Assembly (NCBI GenBank): GCA_030247855.1
Contig: JAPDRN010000088.1
Coordinates: 62,001 to 126,000 of the forward strand
Reading direction: 5' to 3'
DNA: 64,000 bases
Origin: Knufia peltigerae
Lineage: Eukaryota; Ascomycota; Eurotiomycetes; Chaetothyriales; Trichomeriaceae
Both the position numbers and the translations under genes were made by a program. A model generated the notes under the pieces. It had not been told where the DNA came from and did no database searches. It saw only the letters and a program-made list of their open reading frames with translations. Position 1 is the stretch's first letter; every line of letters starts with the position of its first letter. Positions 1-11,148 of the stretch are shown one piece after another.

Positions 1-471
1 CTTTATCTCTGGGTAAAAATATACAAGTCCCTGTCAAAGTCCCTGACTGAACGTCTCGAACATACCTGGCGGGTTCCAAGTTTAGGCCAATTTCGCCTCT
101 CAATGAAAAAAAAGACCTTCAATCCTTTCATCTGGATATGTAGCACTTCCTCTGTAGCTTGCGATTTCCATTCCTCCAGCCTGTGTGCAGTCGTATTTGT
201 CATCAGGCAACTCATCGATTGATTGAACGTGTGTCTTCCGGCATCGGCTATCGCACGCCATTTCGTTTGCGGAGAATGGCCGATCAACACTTGACAAAGC
301 TACCGAGTACGAGCAACCCAGGATGACTACAACCTGTAATGGTGCATTTCCGTATGATATTGAGGCAGCGTATGTGTATGACTGTATCTCTCTGATTCAA
401 AGGAGAATATTTTACTATTGAAATCCCTGGGAATTCTGTTGGGTTGCTTGCCTTTGTTCAAAGGATCGTGA
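1..471. other. Intergenic, upstream of the dehydrogenase gene
   Basis: No convincing coding sequence on either strand. The open frames here are short, overlap one another and lack family motifs. The 3' part is presumably promoter and 5' leader of the gene starting at 472 or 619. Confidence 0.5.
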
Positions 472-1686
472 ATGCACAAGTTCACACAAACCACGACAGC
501 AGCAGCAGCAGCAGCAGCAACACGACGTCTCAAAAACACAGCATTTACCCTCGGCTATACAGGTGCCACTACGACGACGGCGACAACACCAAGATCAAAG
601 TCTCTGTCGCTATCCGCCATGTCGTCGAACTCTACGACAAAAGTCAAGGTGGCCATCCTAGATGATTACGCTTCGATCGCCCCGGACCATTTCAAGGATC
701 TAGCATCCAAGATCGACATCCAATCGTTCCCGGAGACGCTCAACGCGCGGGTCCCGGCGGAGCACGACGCTCTCATCAAGCGTCTCCGGCCCTTCACCGT
801 CGTATCGTCGATGCGAGAACGCACGCAGTTCCCCAAGAGTGTCTTGTCGGCTCTGCCCAACCTCAAGGTCTTGTTGACGACGGGCAACCGTAACGCGGCC
901 ATCGACATGGCGGCGTGCGCCGAGCTGGGCGTCACCGTCGTCGGGACGGGTCCCAAACCCAACGCCGTCAAGGGGTACGACGCCACCAACGAGATGACTT
1001 GGGCTTTGATTCTGGCCGCGGCAAAGGACGTGGTCGGAGGGGACACCGTCGTCAAGGCGAGCCCCACGGGTTGGCAGACCACCCTCGTCGCCGGACTGGC
1101 CGGCAAGACCCTCGGGTTGTTGGGACTGGGCAAGTTGGGAACCCAGGCCGCCGCGACGGGCGCGTTGGGGTTCGGCATGAAGGTGCTCGCGTGGAGCAAC
1201 AGTCTCACACAGGAGAAGGCGGACGAGGCCGCCAAGTCCCGCGGCCTCCCGGCCGGGACTTTCCAAGTCGCCACGTCCAAACGGGACCTCTTTGAGCGGG
1301 CCGACGTGTTGAGCGTCCATTACGTCCTGAGCGAGAGGTCCAGGGGCATAGTGGGGGCGGACGACTTGGCCGCGATGAAGAAGAGCGCCGTGCTGGTCAA
1401 CACGTCGAGGGGGCCGTTGGTCGACGAGTCGGCCCTGGTCGGGGCTTTGGAGAGGGGGGCCATCAGGGCCGCCGGGCTGGACGTCTTCGACACGGAACCG
1501 TTGCCCGAGGACAGCCCGTGGAGGAAGCCTTCCAACCACTGGGGGACCAACGGGAGGAGCAGGGTGGTCATCAGCCCTCACATGGGTTACGTCGAGGAGG
1601 AGACCATGCACGGGTGGTACGAACAGCAGACGGAGGCGTTGAGGACGTGGTTGGAAGGAGGTGAGATGAAGGGTATCATTCGATAA
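472..1686 (+). CDS. D-isomer-specific 2-hydroxyacid dehydrogenase, NAD(P)-dependent
   Basis: A single-exon gene of 404 codons from the ATG at 472, or 355 residues if the ATG at 619 (MSSNSTTKVKVAI) is used. The family oxidises D-2-hydroxyacids or reduces 2-oxoacids; members include phosphoglycerate, glyoxylate/hydroxypyruvate and formate dehydrogenases. The Rossmann motif GLLGLGKLG lies near residue 213 of the long form. The catalytic Arg-Glu-His set is visible as NTSRGPLVDE, then DVFDTEPLPED, then ISPHMGY. There is no C-terminal ACT domain, so it is not a standard serine-pathway SER3/SER33 enzyme. The first 49 residues are rich in Thr, Ala (encoded by a GCA/CAG repeat), Arg and Ser with almost no acidic residues, which could be a mitochondrial presequence or merely 5' leader. 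The substrate cannot be told from sequence. Confidence 0.9.
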   Translation: MHKFTQTTTAAAAAAATRRLKNTAFTLGYTGATTTTATTPRSKSLSLSAMSSNSTTKVKVAILDDYASIAPDHFKDLASKIDIQSFPETLNARVPAEHDALIKRLRPFTVVSSMRERTQFPKSVLSALPNLKVLLTTGNRNAAIDMAACAELGVTVVGTGPKPNAVKGYDATNEMTWALILAAAKDVVGGDTVVKASPTGWQTTLVAGLAGKTLGLLGLGKLGTQAAATGALGFGMKVLAWSNSLTQEKADEAAKSRGLPAGTFQVATSKRDLFERADVLSVHYVLSERSRGIVGADDLAAMKKSAVLVNTSRGPLVDESALVGALERGAIRAAGLDVFDTEPLPEDSPWRKPSNHWGTNGRSRVVISPHMGYVEEETMHGWYEQQTEALRTWLEGGEMKGIIR

Positions 1687-2032
1687 GACGGGCACGTCAA
1701 TGTCGGAGAGGAAACATCTATCCCCCCTTGTAGAAGAAAGATGAGAGAGAAAAAGACGCAGTGGGAATTTGATGTGGATTTAGGGATCCTCCCGTATGCT
1801 CTACCTAGGTATACTCCGTATATATTGTTTTGTGTTTCTACCTCGTTCCGCGCAAAATGCTTCGAGCAGGAAAACAACGAACCAACAGATTTATATTTCT
1901 TTCGGGGTCTTGTGGTATTTCTCGGGGAGTCCTCCTCATGCTCTGTATCTCTTCAAGTTTGTACTCGGCCCATGCTTTGTATATCAGGTTGTAGTGTGGT
2001 AACGTGGTACTCGTTGATGGCCCCCCCAAAAA
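1687..2032. other. Convergent 3' intergenic space
   Basis: Lies between the ends of two convergent genes. It should hold both 3' untranslated regions and polyadenylation signals; I see no gene in it. Confidence 0.5.
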
Positions 2033-3148
2033 CTATAAACTGTCATCATTCTTGATCTGGACCTTTATAGCACCGCTCTTGGGGTCGCTCGCCGTCTTGA
2101 ACGCCTGCACCGCGTCGCTCATGTTGAAGCGGTGGGTGACCAACTTCTCCAGCTTGATCACCCCGTTCTCCACCAGCCTGATGGCCTTGGGCCAGGTGTT
2201 GCTGTACCGGTACTGGTACTGCAGGTCGATCTCCATGGTGCTCAACCTCATAAAGGGCACCTTCATCTCGTTCTTGCCCACGCCGATGATGAAGACCTTG
2301 CCGCCGAACTTGACGCTCCAGATGGCGCTGGCCACGCTGGACTCGACGCCCGTGCACTCCATGGCGACCCGGGGCCGCACGCCGCCCATGGCGGAGATGA
2401 CGCCCTCGGCGCACTCCTCGGGCGTCTTGCCCACGGGGATCTGGAACGTCGACGCCCGGGGGACGAGGCTCTTTGCGAACCTCAGGCGGCCCTCGTCGAT
2501 GTCGGTGATGACGATGGGGCACGCGCCCGCGGCTTCGCAACAGAGCAGCGTGACGAGGCCGATGGGACCCGCGCCGCAGATCAGCACGGGGTCACCGAGC
2601 GCGACGCCGGCGCGGTCCATGCCGGCCAGCGCGACCGACAGAGGTTCCAGCAGGCTCCCGTTCTCGAAGCTCATGTCCCCGATCTTGTGGCACCACGTGG
2701 CCGGGTGCTTGACGTACCTCCGCAGGAGACCGTCGACGGGCGGCGTGCTGAGGAACTCGACGCTCTCGCACCCGTTGTACCGCCCGGTCCGGCAGGGCTC
2801 GCACTCGAAGCACGGGATGTTGGGCTCGATGGCCACGCGGTCGCCCGGCTTGAGGCTCGTCACCGACGGGTGCACCGAGAGGACCACGCCCGCGGACTCG
2901 TGGCCCAGGACGTGGTCGGCCGTGACGATCATCGGCCCAATGCAGCCCGCGTGCCAGAAGTGTACGTCCGACCCGCATATCCCCGTCGACTTGACCGCGA
3001 TGTACACCTCGCCTTCTTTCAGGTCCGACCCGGCTTGCACTTCGGACAGGTTGGGCGTGGTTTCCGCGATCCAGAGGTCGTGCGCTGGGTTCGTGAAGAC
3101 GCCGATATTCGACTTGCTGGGCGCCAGCTCCGTGGCGGTGGTGCTCAT
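2033..3148 (-). CDS. lad1: L-arabinitol 4-dehydrogenase (zinc medium-chain dehydrogenase)
   Basis: A single-exon gene of 371 residues. It matches fungal L-arabinitol 4-dehydrogenase almost end to end: an N-terminal [15 protein letters not shown], a [17 protein letters not shown] segment, [17 protein letters not shown] and a C-terminal [12 protein letters not shown]. The enzyme oxidises L-arabinitol to L-xylulose with NAD in cytosolic pentose catabolism. Catalytic zinc ligands are C58, H83 and E84. The structural zinc lobe has C113, C116, C119 and C127. The ITDIDEGRL segment after the second beta strand carries the acidic residue expected for NAD rather than NADP. Sorbitol and xylitol dehydrogenases are close relatives, but the N-terminal signature favours L-arabinitol dehydrogenase. 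No other pentose-pathway gene is nearby. Confidence 0.93.
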   Translation of the reverse strand: MSTTATELAPSKSNIGVFTNPAHDLWIAETTPNLSEVQAGSDLKEGEVYIAVKSTGICGSDVHFWHAGCIGPMIVTADHVLGHESAGVVLSVHPSVTSLKPGDRVAIEPNIPCFECEPCRTGRYNGCESVEFLSTPPVDGLLRRYVKHPATWCHKIGDMSFENGSLLEPLSVALAGMDRAGVALGDPVLICGAGPIGLVTLLCCEAAGACPIVITDIDEGRLRFAKSLVPRASTFQIPVGKTPEECAEGVISAMGGVRPRVAMECTGVESSVASAIWSVKFGGKVFIIGVGKNEMKVPFMRLSTMEIDLQYQYRYSNTWPKAIRLVENGVIKLEKLVTHRFNMSDAVQAFKTASDPKSGAIKVQIKNDDSL

Positions 3149-4466
3149 CTTGTCGGTTCAAGGGGACGAAGAGGAGGCTGAGTTGGTGGGATGTGAGGAA
3201 GGAGGGAAAAGATGTTACGGCTGCAGCGTAAATGGTTGTCGGGATCTTCTGGGATGCGAAGTGCGAGTGCGAGGTAACCTGAAGGTATTTGTATTTAACA
3301 ATGCACAGTGCACAATTTCACCGTGGATGAGGTGCGGGGTGCGCAGGTATCTTTTTTCCCTGGTCCTTTGGATCAACAAGGAGAGCGGGCCGAGTCTGGG
3401 TCGGAGAAGATGAGGTGGTCAACGGCGAGAGTGCGAGCAGAGACCGAGAAAGTGGAATAGAGGTAGGATGATATCCGTAGTGGTGACAGTCTCTAATGGT
3501 ACTCGCAGGCGTGGTGAATTGTGGCTTCTCTCAGCGTCTTATACTCGACTGCTTACCTCGTTGTACCTAGGCCAGTGTAATCCATAGGCTTTGATCATTT
3601 GTGAAAAGTCATCCAAGTTCCATTCTCTGGGTGTTGGCGATGCCAGTACAACGTTCCCATTGTTGCTGCGGTTGCATTGGGCAGAGAAGTCCCCCACGTT
3701 CCCCTCTAAATTTACCTACTGTACGATCCCCCACCGGCATCATTTGACCGCCGCGAAAATGCCCCTTTGGGCGCTAATTCATTGGCCTCGAACTTCCCGG
3801 GAGATTTCTAGAGACCCCGAACTGTAAGAGACATTGTAGTCAGCAAACCCGGCGCGGGCCATGTTGTTCCGGGCCCGAAAGATTGGAATGGAAAACATTC
3901 CACGATGCTATGAGACTCATGTTGAGCGCCTTCTGACCAAGTCACAGGCATGGTGTTTCTGTCTGCTGAACGATGGACGAGTGCCAGATCATCTGCCACA
4001 TTAATCACGTTGATGGATGGCGATGCCTCGGAATTGTGACTCCCTCTAACAAGGACGGTTGACTGCTCATGTTCCAGTTCTTCACTCCCCTGGCTTTGCG
4101 ATGCTCCTCGACGGTGATGCAGTGAGTAACCATTACACAGTCCATTAGCAAGATCCAGAAGTCGCTGGGCGTATGATCATTGAAAGGACAGTTGCCATCA
4201 TCATGGTGTCTGAGCGCATTGCCTGGTGATTTTGCAACTGGTCATACGGCGAGATCCTGAAGTGCATACAAGGAATTGATCGTGTGTTGTGCATTGTCAC
4301 GCAGGTTGATTGTGTTGCTGTCTTGATTGAAGGAATGACTTACTGGTGCAAACAGCGTGTTTGCTACATGTTAAGGAAATGACTGATATATGGATGGCTC
4401 CTTGCTCTTTCCTGGATTCTTTTGTCCTGCGTACTAACATCAGCCGAAATTCTCGACACTGACAAC
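3149..4466. other. Intergenic; promoter of the L-arabinitol dehydrogenase
   Basis: A 1.3 kb stretch between divergent genes with no supported coding sequence. Two CCCCAC boxes (3693-3698 and 3729-3734, about 550 bases upstream of the dehydrogenase start) match the reverse complement of the CreA consensus SYGGRG. Carbon repression of this gene would make sense, but so short a motif occurs by chance. Near 4432 a TACTAAC followed by CAG (4441-4443) looks like an intron 3' end, so the next gene may have an unrecognised upstream exon. Confidence 0.4.
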
Positions 4467-5111
4467 ATGGACTATACAGCTTATGCCCTCGCTGCCGACC
4501 CGAATGGTGACAAGTTTTTGACCAAGAAGAGCCAGTCAAAGGTCAAGTTCAGAGCGACATTCCCCGAGAAGTATTGCTCAGTCAATCAAAGGCAGACTGG
4601 GGAGCCCTTTGTCATGAAGTTCTCAATCGAGGTCGAAGAGGAACGTGGCATCATGATCAACAGAGTCGCGCCCATCATCGGGTTGCAATCAGCAATCGAT
4701 AGAGAAATCGCAAGCGGGTTACCGTGCATTGCCTTTCGAGAAGTTGGACCTCAGGATCATCCTCGAAAGCAACCAGTCTTCTCCCTTCGGCTTGACTTGT
4801 TCTACTTGGAGGATTATCGCAAACGCGAGAAGCTCTCACCCTGTGCTTTCAACCCAGGCGACTTCAAGGTCCTTGGCCTAGAAGGCTATGAGGGTGAATA
4901 CATTTTGAACCAGCCATTTGAATACCTGCAGTCCAGAGTGGTGTGTGGAATCATGTCGCCAGGGCAGAGGTACTGCGCGAACGTAGCACCGCTGGAGGCA
5001 CCAGGATGCAAAGGAAGTGATGGATCTTCTCCGATTCAGCAACATCAAATACAGACAGTACCAGTCGAACTCGAGTTGTCCCCGAGAGCAGTATTCACCC
5101 TGATACAGTGA
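4467..5111 (+). CDS. Hypothetical protein, 214 residues
   Basis: I do not recognise this protein. The ATG at 4467 sits in a good fungal context (acaacATGG) and is the first ATG in this open frame. The composition is that of a soluble globular protein with alternating charged and aromatic stretches (for example FSLRLDLFYLEDYRKREKL), five cysteines and no signal peptide or membrane segment. A possible intron end (TACTAAC at 4432-4438, CAG at 4441-4443) lies just upstream, so an extra 5' exon is possible. No partner or function can be inferred from the neighbours. It could still be a chance open frame, but its length and lack of low complexity argue for a real gene. Confidence 0.5.
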   Translation: MDYTAYALAADPNGDKFLTKKSQSKVKFRATFPEKYCSVNQRQTGEPFVMKFSIEVEEERGIMINRVAPIIGLQSAIDREIASGLPCIAFREVGPQDHPRKQPVFSLRLDLFYLEDYRKREKLSPCAFNPGDFKVLGLEGYEGEYILNQPFEYLQSRVVCGIMSPGQRYCANVAPLEAPGCKGSDGSSPIQQHQIQTVPVELELSPRAVFTLIQ

Positions 5112-6408
5112 CGTGGATCTGAGTTCTTGATGCTCGGACTGTGGTACGGAGCACTCGTATTGATATTACAGCACATGGCAATGCGGGTCGGAGAATCTTT
5201 GATCCTCTCCGGACCTGAATCCACCAAGCACTCAAAAACATTGGGTATCTTATTGTACTTTTCCTTTTGCTACTCCGTCCAAGATATCCATATGTACGCG
5301 TGTACCCGCATCAAAAATCCATACAGAAGACTGTTCATGTCTGAAACGCTTAGCAGATAAGTGTAACGTTGATCAGCCGGCAACAGCGAAATTTGATGGA
5401 TCTCAACAGAGCGCGTTCAAACACACCGTCGGCAGTCCTTGCTCTCTTTTCACGTGGACAACGCAGCGCATTTTGTTGGAATGACATTCTTGCCATCCCT
5501 GCAAGCAAGGATATGTCTCCTCTTGTACAGAGTACGCGTAAGCTGGATCAAATAGGCGACACATATTTCCGTATCCCCGTCCATGCGGGCAGCGTGGGCA
5601 CAAAATACTGACTGTGAGTTTATTCTTACCGCGTACGGACGAAATACGGTCTGGGTCATCATCGCATCGAAATGTTCAGCTGCATCCGATCAACACCAAT
5701 TCCATCTTTGCCACACGACGGCCGTACCGCATCTGAATGTTTTATCAGTAATGGCTTTTGGCTAGCTCTATCACCCTCAGCGTTCACAGACGGACTTCGA
5801 TGACAATAATCTCGAATGAAAATGCTCCTTTCCATTCGTCGAACCCCCTGCAAAGATAAGTGGAAAAATTGATCCCGGTCATGCATACATCCCTGAGTCT
5901 AGCGCTCCATCTATGAAGGGGTCAGCCTTGTTCGCCTCCACATGTACTGCATTTGATACCAACCAGATAATCGCTGCCTCTCTCGGCTATACATGACGAC
6001 AAACTTGGGATGGATTTTCAGCTGTCCACAATACCTGACAGCGGCACGCTATTGCAATGGTAAACTGGGAATGGCAAATTACGTCCTCAGCCATCGCATC
6101 AAGACACACGGGAGTGTACGGAGTATCCCAACAAATCATCCCGAGACACCACACACACACACGTGTGGTTATCACAATGCTCGTATGGCTATGGGGTAGG
6201 GTAATCACAGCAACCCTTTTCTCAGTCTAGGCTCCGGCACACCTTCGCTTCCAGTGTGGCGAGGATGGTGAGTATCAATTGTCACTTTTGACACTCGTGA
6301 GAAGGAAGCCCTTTTGTGTGCACTCTTCCTTCCCCCCGGATTGTCGTTACGCCCTCATTGTCAACATCCCATCGGGGCTCCAAGAATTTTGACGTTGATG
6401 ACAGCGAC
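5112..6408. other. Intergenic; promoter of the first GT32 gene
   Basis: 1.3 kb with no supported gene. Many short open frames overlap on both strands with no conserved motif. It contains one TACGGAGTA (6117-6125) and an ACACACACAC run near 6150. Confidence 0.45.
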
Positions 6409-7623
6409 ATGCTTCCGGAAAAGTTTCAGTGGAAAGGCATGCAGTCCACACAGAGCATGACCATGCGGACTGGCATCAAAATCGTGCTTGCTGCACTCGT
6501 CTGCCTTTTCGTCGTGAACTATTCCACCTTCATACCAGAGTCGCCAAAATGGCAGCACGTCAGCAACAAGCTCAGCAGTTCTTTCAGTCACAGTGAACCA
6601 GTCAACAGTTCTGCTAGAGCCCTTGACGAATTGCCAGAGTCCGCAGCCTACTCGACCGGCTCCCATCAAGACATACCCAACATCATTCATTATGTCCAAC
6701 TTCTTCCAAACGCCAAACCCCAGATCAGCTTCAGTTTCAAACAATTCCTCGCCATCTACGGTGCCTCAGTCCACCTCAATCCCGACAAGATCTACATCCA
6801 TACCAATGCCAACGCAAGCACGATTGCCCGTCTCCAATCCTCCAACGAGCCGAAAGATTGGTGGACCAAAGCCGTGCTCGCCATCCCCCATCTCCAGTTT
6901 AACTATGTTACATACCCCGAGGTGGCTGCAGTGAGCGGCGTCGAGATCAAGCGGATCGAACACAAGTCCGACTTTGTACGCATGGAGCAGTTGTACGAAA
7001 AAGGCGGAGTCTACATGGACACAGACGTCCACCCACTGCGAGACTTCAAGGATCTCCGTGAGTCTGGCTTCGCCAACATTGTCGGCCGCGAAATACACTA
7101 CCAGGTCAACAACGGCGTCTTCATGTGCCGACCCGGCACCGCCCTCTTGGACATCTGGATGCGCGAAGCCCACCGTGTTTACGACGGCGGCTGGACGACC
7201 GCGAGCTGTAAACTCCTAACCACCATCGCCAACCGCCTGATGGGGACACCCCGTGAAGTTTTGATCATGGACCGCGTCGCCTTCAACCCCGTGAGCTGGT
7301 ACAAGAACGACAAGACCGAGATGTACTCTCCGCATCTCGACGTTAAAGCCTCGACGTCGGAGTACACTGAAATGTCGGAGTCGGCCGTCACGGATCCCTA
7401 CGCACGATGGAAACAAGGCAAGACCGCGGCCGACTGGCAACTGGATCTGTCGACATCGTATGCCATCCACGCGACCAAGGAGGGACCGCTTGTCGAGAAC
7501 TTTGACAACGATTTCTCCCCCAAATACATCTTTCAGAGGCAGAGTAGCTTTGCCAGAGCCGTCTGGCCCACTGCCAAGTTGGCCAAAGATGCCGGTTGGA
7601 TTCTCGATGAACACTTGCAATAA
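6409..7623 (+). CDS. Glycosyltransferase with DXD motif (GT32 / Gly_transf_sug type)
   Basis: 404 residues from the ATG at 6409, the first ATG of the frame. The layout is that of a type II Golgi membrane protein: a short N-terminal tail, one membrane anchor at about residues 20-38 (TGIKIVLAALVCLFVVNYS), a Ser-rich stem and a luminal catalytic domain. The sugar-nucleotide/metal-binding segment EKGGVYMDTDVHPLRDF places the DXD at D204-D206, and IPNIIHYVQL begins the domain. This is the OCH1/GT32 superfamily, whose members transfer mannose, galactose or GlcNAc. The donor sugar cannot be read from the sequence. It is the first gene of the glycan gene run. Methionines at residues 11, 17 and 19 are alternative starts. 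Confidence 0.88.
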   Translation: MLPEKFQWKGMQSTQSMTMRTGIKIVLAALVCLFVVNYSTFIPESPKWQHVSNKLSSSFSHSEPVNSSARALDELPESAAYSTGSHQDIPNIIHYVQLLPNAKPQISFSFKQFLAIYGASVHLNPDKIYIHTNANASTIARLQSSNEPKDWWTKAVLAIPHLQFNYVTYPEVAAVSGVEIKRIEHKSDFVRMEQLYEKGGVYMDTDVHPLRDFKDLRESGFANIVGREIHYQVNNGVFMCRPGTALLDIWMREAHRVYDGGWTTASCKLLTTIANRLMGTPREVLIMDRVAFNPVSWYKNDKTEMYSPHLDVKASTSEYTEMSESAVTDPYARWKQGKTAADWQLDLSTSYAIHATKEGPLVENFDNDFSPKYIFQRQSSFARAVWPTAKLAKDAGWILDEHLQ

Positions 7624-9339
7624 ACAGCTGGTTAACGATTCTTATTTTGTGTTATACGAGCAGGCATTGGTTTGGGGGTTTGCTTGGTGTCTTTCTATGG
7701 CGTGGCTCGCCTTTTCGCTTAAATGTCAACGTTTGGCGTTGGTGGTATTCTACTACGTATAGATCTGTGTTCTTTCTACAGTGAAACAGTTACAATTCAC
7801 AACACTTTCAAGCCGAGTCTATCTGGGCTTTGATGAGCTTGCCCACAATGTTGCAAGTTCTTTCACTTCTTAGGAGGTCGAGACAGAGTGATGCAAGCAT
7901 TTGGCACGCCAACGCCACCGCCATTTCAAGCCCGTGCTAACCAGATGGAATTAATTCAGGACCATGGAAAAGCGTTAGCGACGAGCAAAAGAACCCACGC
8001 ACCACGGCTCATCCGATATCAGGTCTTGTTGGGGGGACGAGATCAGTAAGTTCACCGGAAGAAGTTACTCCGTCAGTACCAAATTCATTGTTGCGGCGAG
8101 GCACCTTTGAGTCGAGGCTGAGCTGAACTACAAAATCCGGGAAGGTGAATGAGCATGAACCCCTGCTCACAACATTAATATCGGAGTTCCACCCACATGC
8201 TTTCCCATACTTTGCTGTCACAATCCTGGAAAAGCTTCTGGGAGGGCGTCGCCGGCAGTTCGCATCGGCGGTTTTGCGACAGGACGTTCTAGGTGTGTGG
8301 GATCGACATTCTTCGACTTGATATTTCCTTTCGTGGACGACAGTAAAGCATTTGACTTGATACTTGGAGGTGTCGATCCTGTCGATGAATAGCAGTGACA
8401 TACTACGGAGTACGTGTACGAGGATATAGCGATACACTCCACCGAACAATTTCCTCTCACAGTGTACGGAGTACCTGGAACCAGTTTACCCGCGGTGACT
8501 CGTATCGGTACGAGAATTCTGTATTGTCACGACGTAAACAAAACGCGGGGGCCCGATACAGTTTAGTGTGGTATCTGCAGGTCCGGAAGCTTGAGAAGAT
8601 TGACTATCGATAAGCGTGAGAAACTAAGATTAGAGGATGAACTTGAGCGACGAGGGTCCCGCGTTGGTCTCGAAGCACCCGGCGATGGCGCGAAAAACAA
8701 AAGGGGACCCACCCACCGGCACACCTGGTAAGGAAGTGTCTTTGCTAGTATGGATTCTGGGCTCCTCGCTCTGGTATTGGCGTTGTTTCGCTGACACTTT
8801 TCGTTGATCGGAGCGCCCAAGCAAAAAAGCCTTTGGAGACGAGACATCGACCGAGACTCTACGGCGTATGGGCATGGCTGCATTGGGCCGGAGGCGCACA
8901 TCGAGCCAGCCTGTACTCACAAAATGGTAATTTCCACACCTCAGCCAGGTTCCCAATAAGTGATCAGTCATGCTGCACAAGGCAAAGTCAACAGCCAGAC
9001 CCTGCCTGGCTTCCTCACGAACAGATTGAACAATACTGTGGCTCGCTGAACCGGGAACCATTGTCTTCCGAACTCACCCTCGACCAGGAGTACGTTGCCA
9101 TTATTACCCATTGTCCGAATTACAACAATATCGGTATACCCCTGTACCTGTACCCTTTGCATACAGTCCAGAAGCTGAGGCTATCACCGACTGCCTGGTT
9201 TTAAACTACAACCAATTTTTTTTCCCTACCCCTCTCTTTCGAACGGGACCACTTGAAAGACTTTATTGTTTCTTCTTTCTCGACATACCATTGCATACTC
9301 AAAACTACTACACATTTTGTTTTATTCAAGCAACCCGGC
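7624..9339. other. Intergenic, about 1.7 kb
   Basis: No gene that I can support. Two copies of TACGGAGTA lie at 8404-8412 and 8465-8473. Minus-strand open frames between about 8009 and 9061 are short, overlapping and motif-free. The last 150 bases are pyrimidine-rich, as usual before a fungal transcription start. Confidence 0.45.
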
Positions 9340-10640
9340 ATGGCCACTCTCGACCTCGACGAGTCCTCGCTGGGAACCAAGGCTGGCAAGATGGTTTCTT
9401 TCCTCCTGCCTCGCTCGTCCATGGAGAAGTTGAGGAACATTTACCCCGAATACACCAAGATTGGTGAGTAATACTGTTATTCTCATGTCCCTTCATTTAG
9501 TATTGACCTTTCCATTCCTTTTCCAGACGTCAAAACACCACCACTCAGTGATGAAGAACGAAGTGACAGCTCGAGTTTGCTTGATTATGACGCAGAAAAG
9601 GGCGAGAGCTCAGACTCGGAAGACATGACAGACATGTCAGCCCGTCAAGGTCGTGATCTTGAACCCGCAAGACCTAAACGGACGGGAGCACAGCAATTCG
9701 TCGACCTAGTATGGATGGGCCTCAATGTCTTTAGCACCGTCATCATAGTGTTTCTGAACAAGACGTACGTACTCTTCCTTCACCCTGCCCGTCAACACCT
9801 CAAAAGTATCGTCAGCTAATCCTGTGTCCCTACTACAGTGTCTTCTCCGACCCTCAACTTCGCCAGTGCCAAATCTCCGTGGCGATATGGCACTTTGCAG
9901 CGACGACGATAGTTCTATACCTCTCGACCTGCCGGCCGTGTCATGCCTTTGAGGCGATCCGCCTTCCAATCCGCCAGGTGCTGCCGATATGCATCTTCTT
10001 CGCCGGGTTCTTACTGCTGGGGAACCTCTCACTGGCCCTCAACGACGTGGACTTTTACCAGCTGGCCAAGATCATGACGACGCCGACCGTGGTGGCTCTC
10101 AACTTTGTCCTGTTCCGCCGGTACATTTCGTCGTCGGCACTGGCGGCCGTCGTCGCGTCTTGCGCGGGAGTTGGTCTCGTCTCGGCCAAGAGCTTCCAGA
10201 CGAACCTCCCCGGCACCCTCGTCGCCACGGCCGCCTTCACCGTCACGGCCCTGTATCAGGTGTGGATCGGCAAGAAGATCGAGGACCTGAAGGTCTCGCC
10301 GCCCCAGCTGCTGCTCAATCAGGCCCCCGTGTCCGTCGCGCTGTTGTTGGTCATCGCCCCCTTCGTGGACACGGTGCCCGATTTGAGCACGATCCCGACC
10401 AACGTCCTATACGCGCTCTTCATGTCCGGGGTCGTGGCGAGTCTGCTCAACCTGTCCCAGTTTTTTATCATCGGGCGCACGTCGCCCTTGACCTTCAACG
10501 TCGTCTCTCAGGTCAAGACCATCCTCATCATCGGCCTCAGCTGGCTGTCGACCGGGAAACAGTTGACCTTTGTGGAGATCTTGGGCGTCGTCTTTGCTTT
10601 GGGAGGAGCGTATGCTTATGCTCAAGTTTCGAGGCGGTAA
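9340..10640 (+). CDS. Nucleotide-sugar/triose-phosphate-type transporter (SLC35, TPT family)
   Basis: Three exons: 9340-9463, 9527-9764 and 9839-10640, encoding 387 residues. Donors GTGAGT and GTACGT and acceptors CAG keep one frame. The acidic, Ser-rich cytosolic N-terminus (residues about 42-90) is followed by about ten hydrophobic helices. FLNKTVFSDPQL at the second splice junction, the central KIMTTPTVVALNFVLF segment and the C-terminal NVVSQVKTILIIGLSWLSTGK are typical of the SLC35E/TPT branch of the drug/metabolite transporter superfamily. Such proteins exchange nucleotide sugars or phosphorylated metabolites across Golgi or ER membranes. It does not look like the GDP-mannose transporter Vrg4. 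Its place beside Golgi glycosyltransferases suggests it supplies a donor sugar, which is inference. Confidence 0.9.
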
Positions 10641-11148
10641 ACCACTAAATCTGACATATTCACGAGAGCTATTATGAGTGTTTGCTTTAGCAATCATTTT
10701 GATTTATCTACATTGGAAATCCCTATACTCATTTATCTACATGTTTGATTAGGTCTCAGAATTTTAATACTCAAAAAATGCAGTAGAGTTCTCAGAAAAG
10801 ATACCATGGCTTACAATTTACGGCTCAATTTGATTCTAAGCAACAGTATAAGAAAGTTGCTGCCGAACAGAATATGGTCTGGCGTTGTGGATTTTCAGCA
10901 TCGTACGAGTCTTTGGCTTTCTCCGAGAATTCAACAAGGCGATGTCGTAGGAGGAAAAGAGTGCACGGCCTTCCGAGATCTCTTGGAAACGTGGTGAGAA
11001 GTTGAGGTCCGTGGGTCCGATACCCACATGAATTCAGTTTGGAAAAACTGCAGTGAGTGCATCGTCCTTCGAGTTTCTGTTCTCATGGGATGAACGGGTT
11101 GGGTTGCAACTATATTGCATCTTACAACAACAACAAATCTACAACGTC
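10641..11148. other. Short intergenic, AT-rich
   Basis: Contains the 3' end of the transporter transcript and the promoter of the GT25 gene. I see no coding sequence. Confidence 0.45.

Noticed and set aside
666..1695. Long minus-strand open frames opposite the 2-hydroxyacid dehydrogenase
   Set aside because: They mirror the G/C-third-position bias of the real plus-strand gene and have Arg/Pro-rich nonsense composition.
2033..3148. Functional link between L-arabinitol dehydrogenase and the glycan cluster
   Set aside because: It is a catabolic cytosolic enzyme separated by an unrelated gene; adjacency alone is weak evidence.
2132..3181. Plus-strand open frame opposite the L-arabinitol dehydrogenase
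   Set aside because: Same shadow effect; the minus-strand protein is a clear family member.
8009..8449. Minus-strand open frames of 80-146 codons
   Set aside because: Overlapping, no motif, no convincing start context or splice partners.
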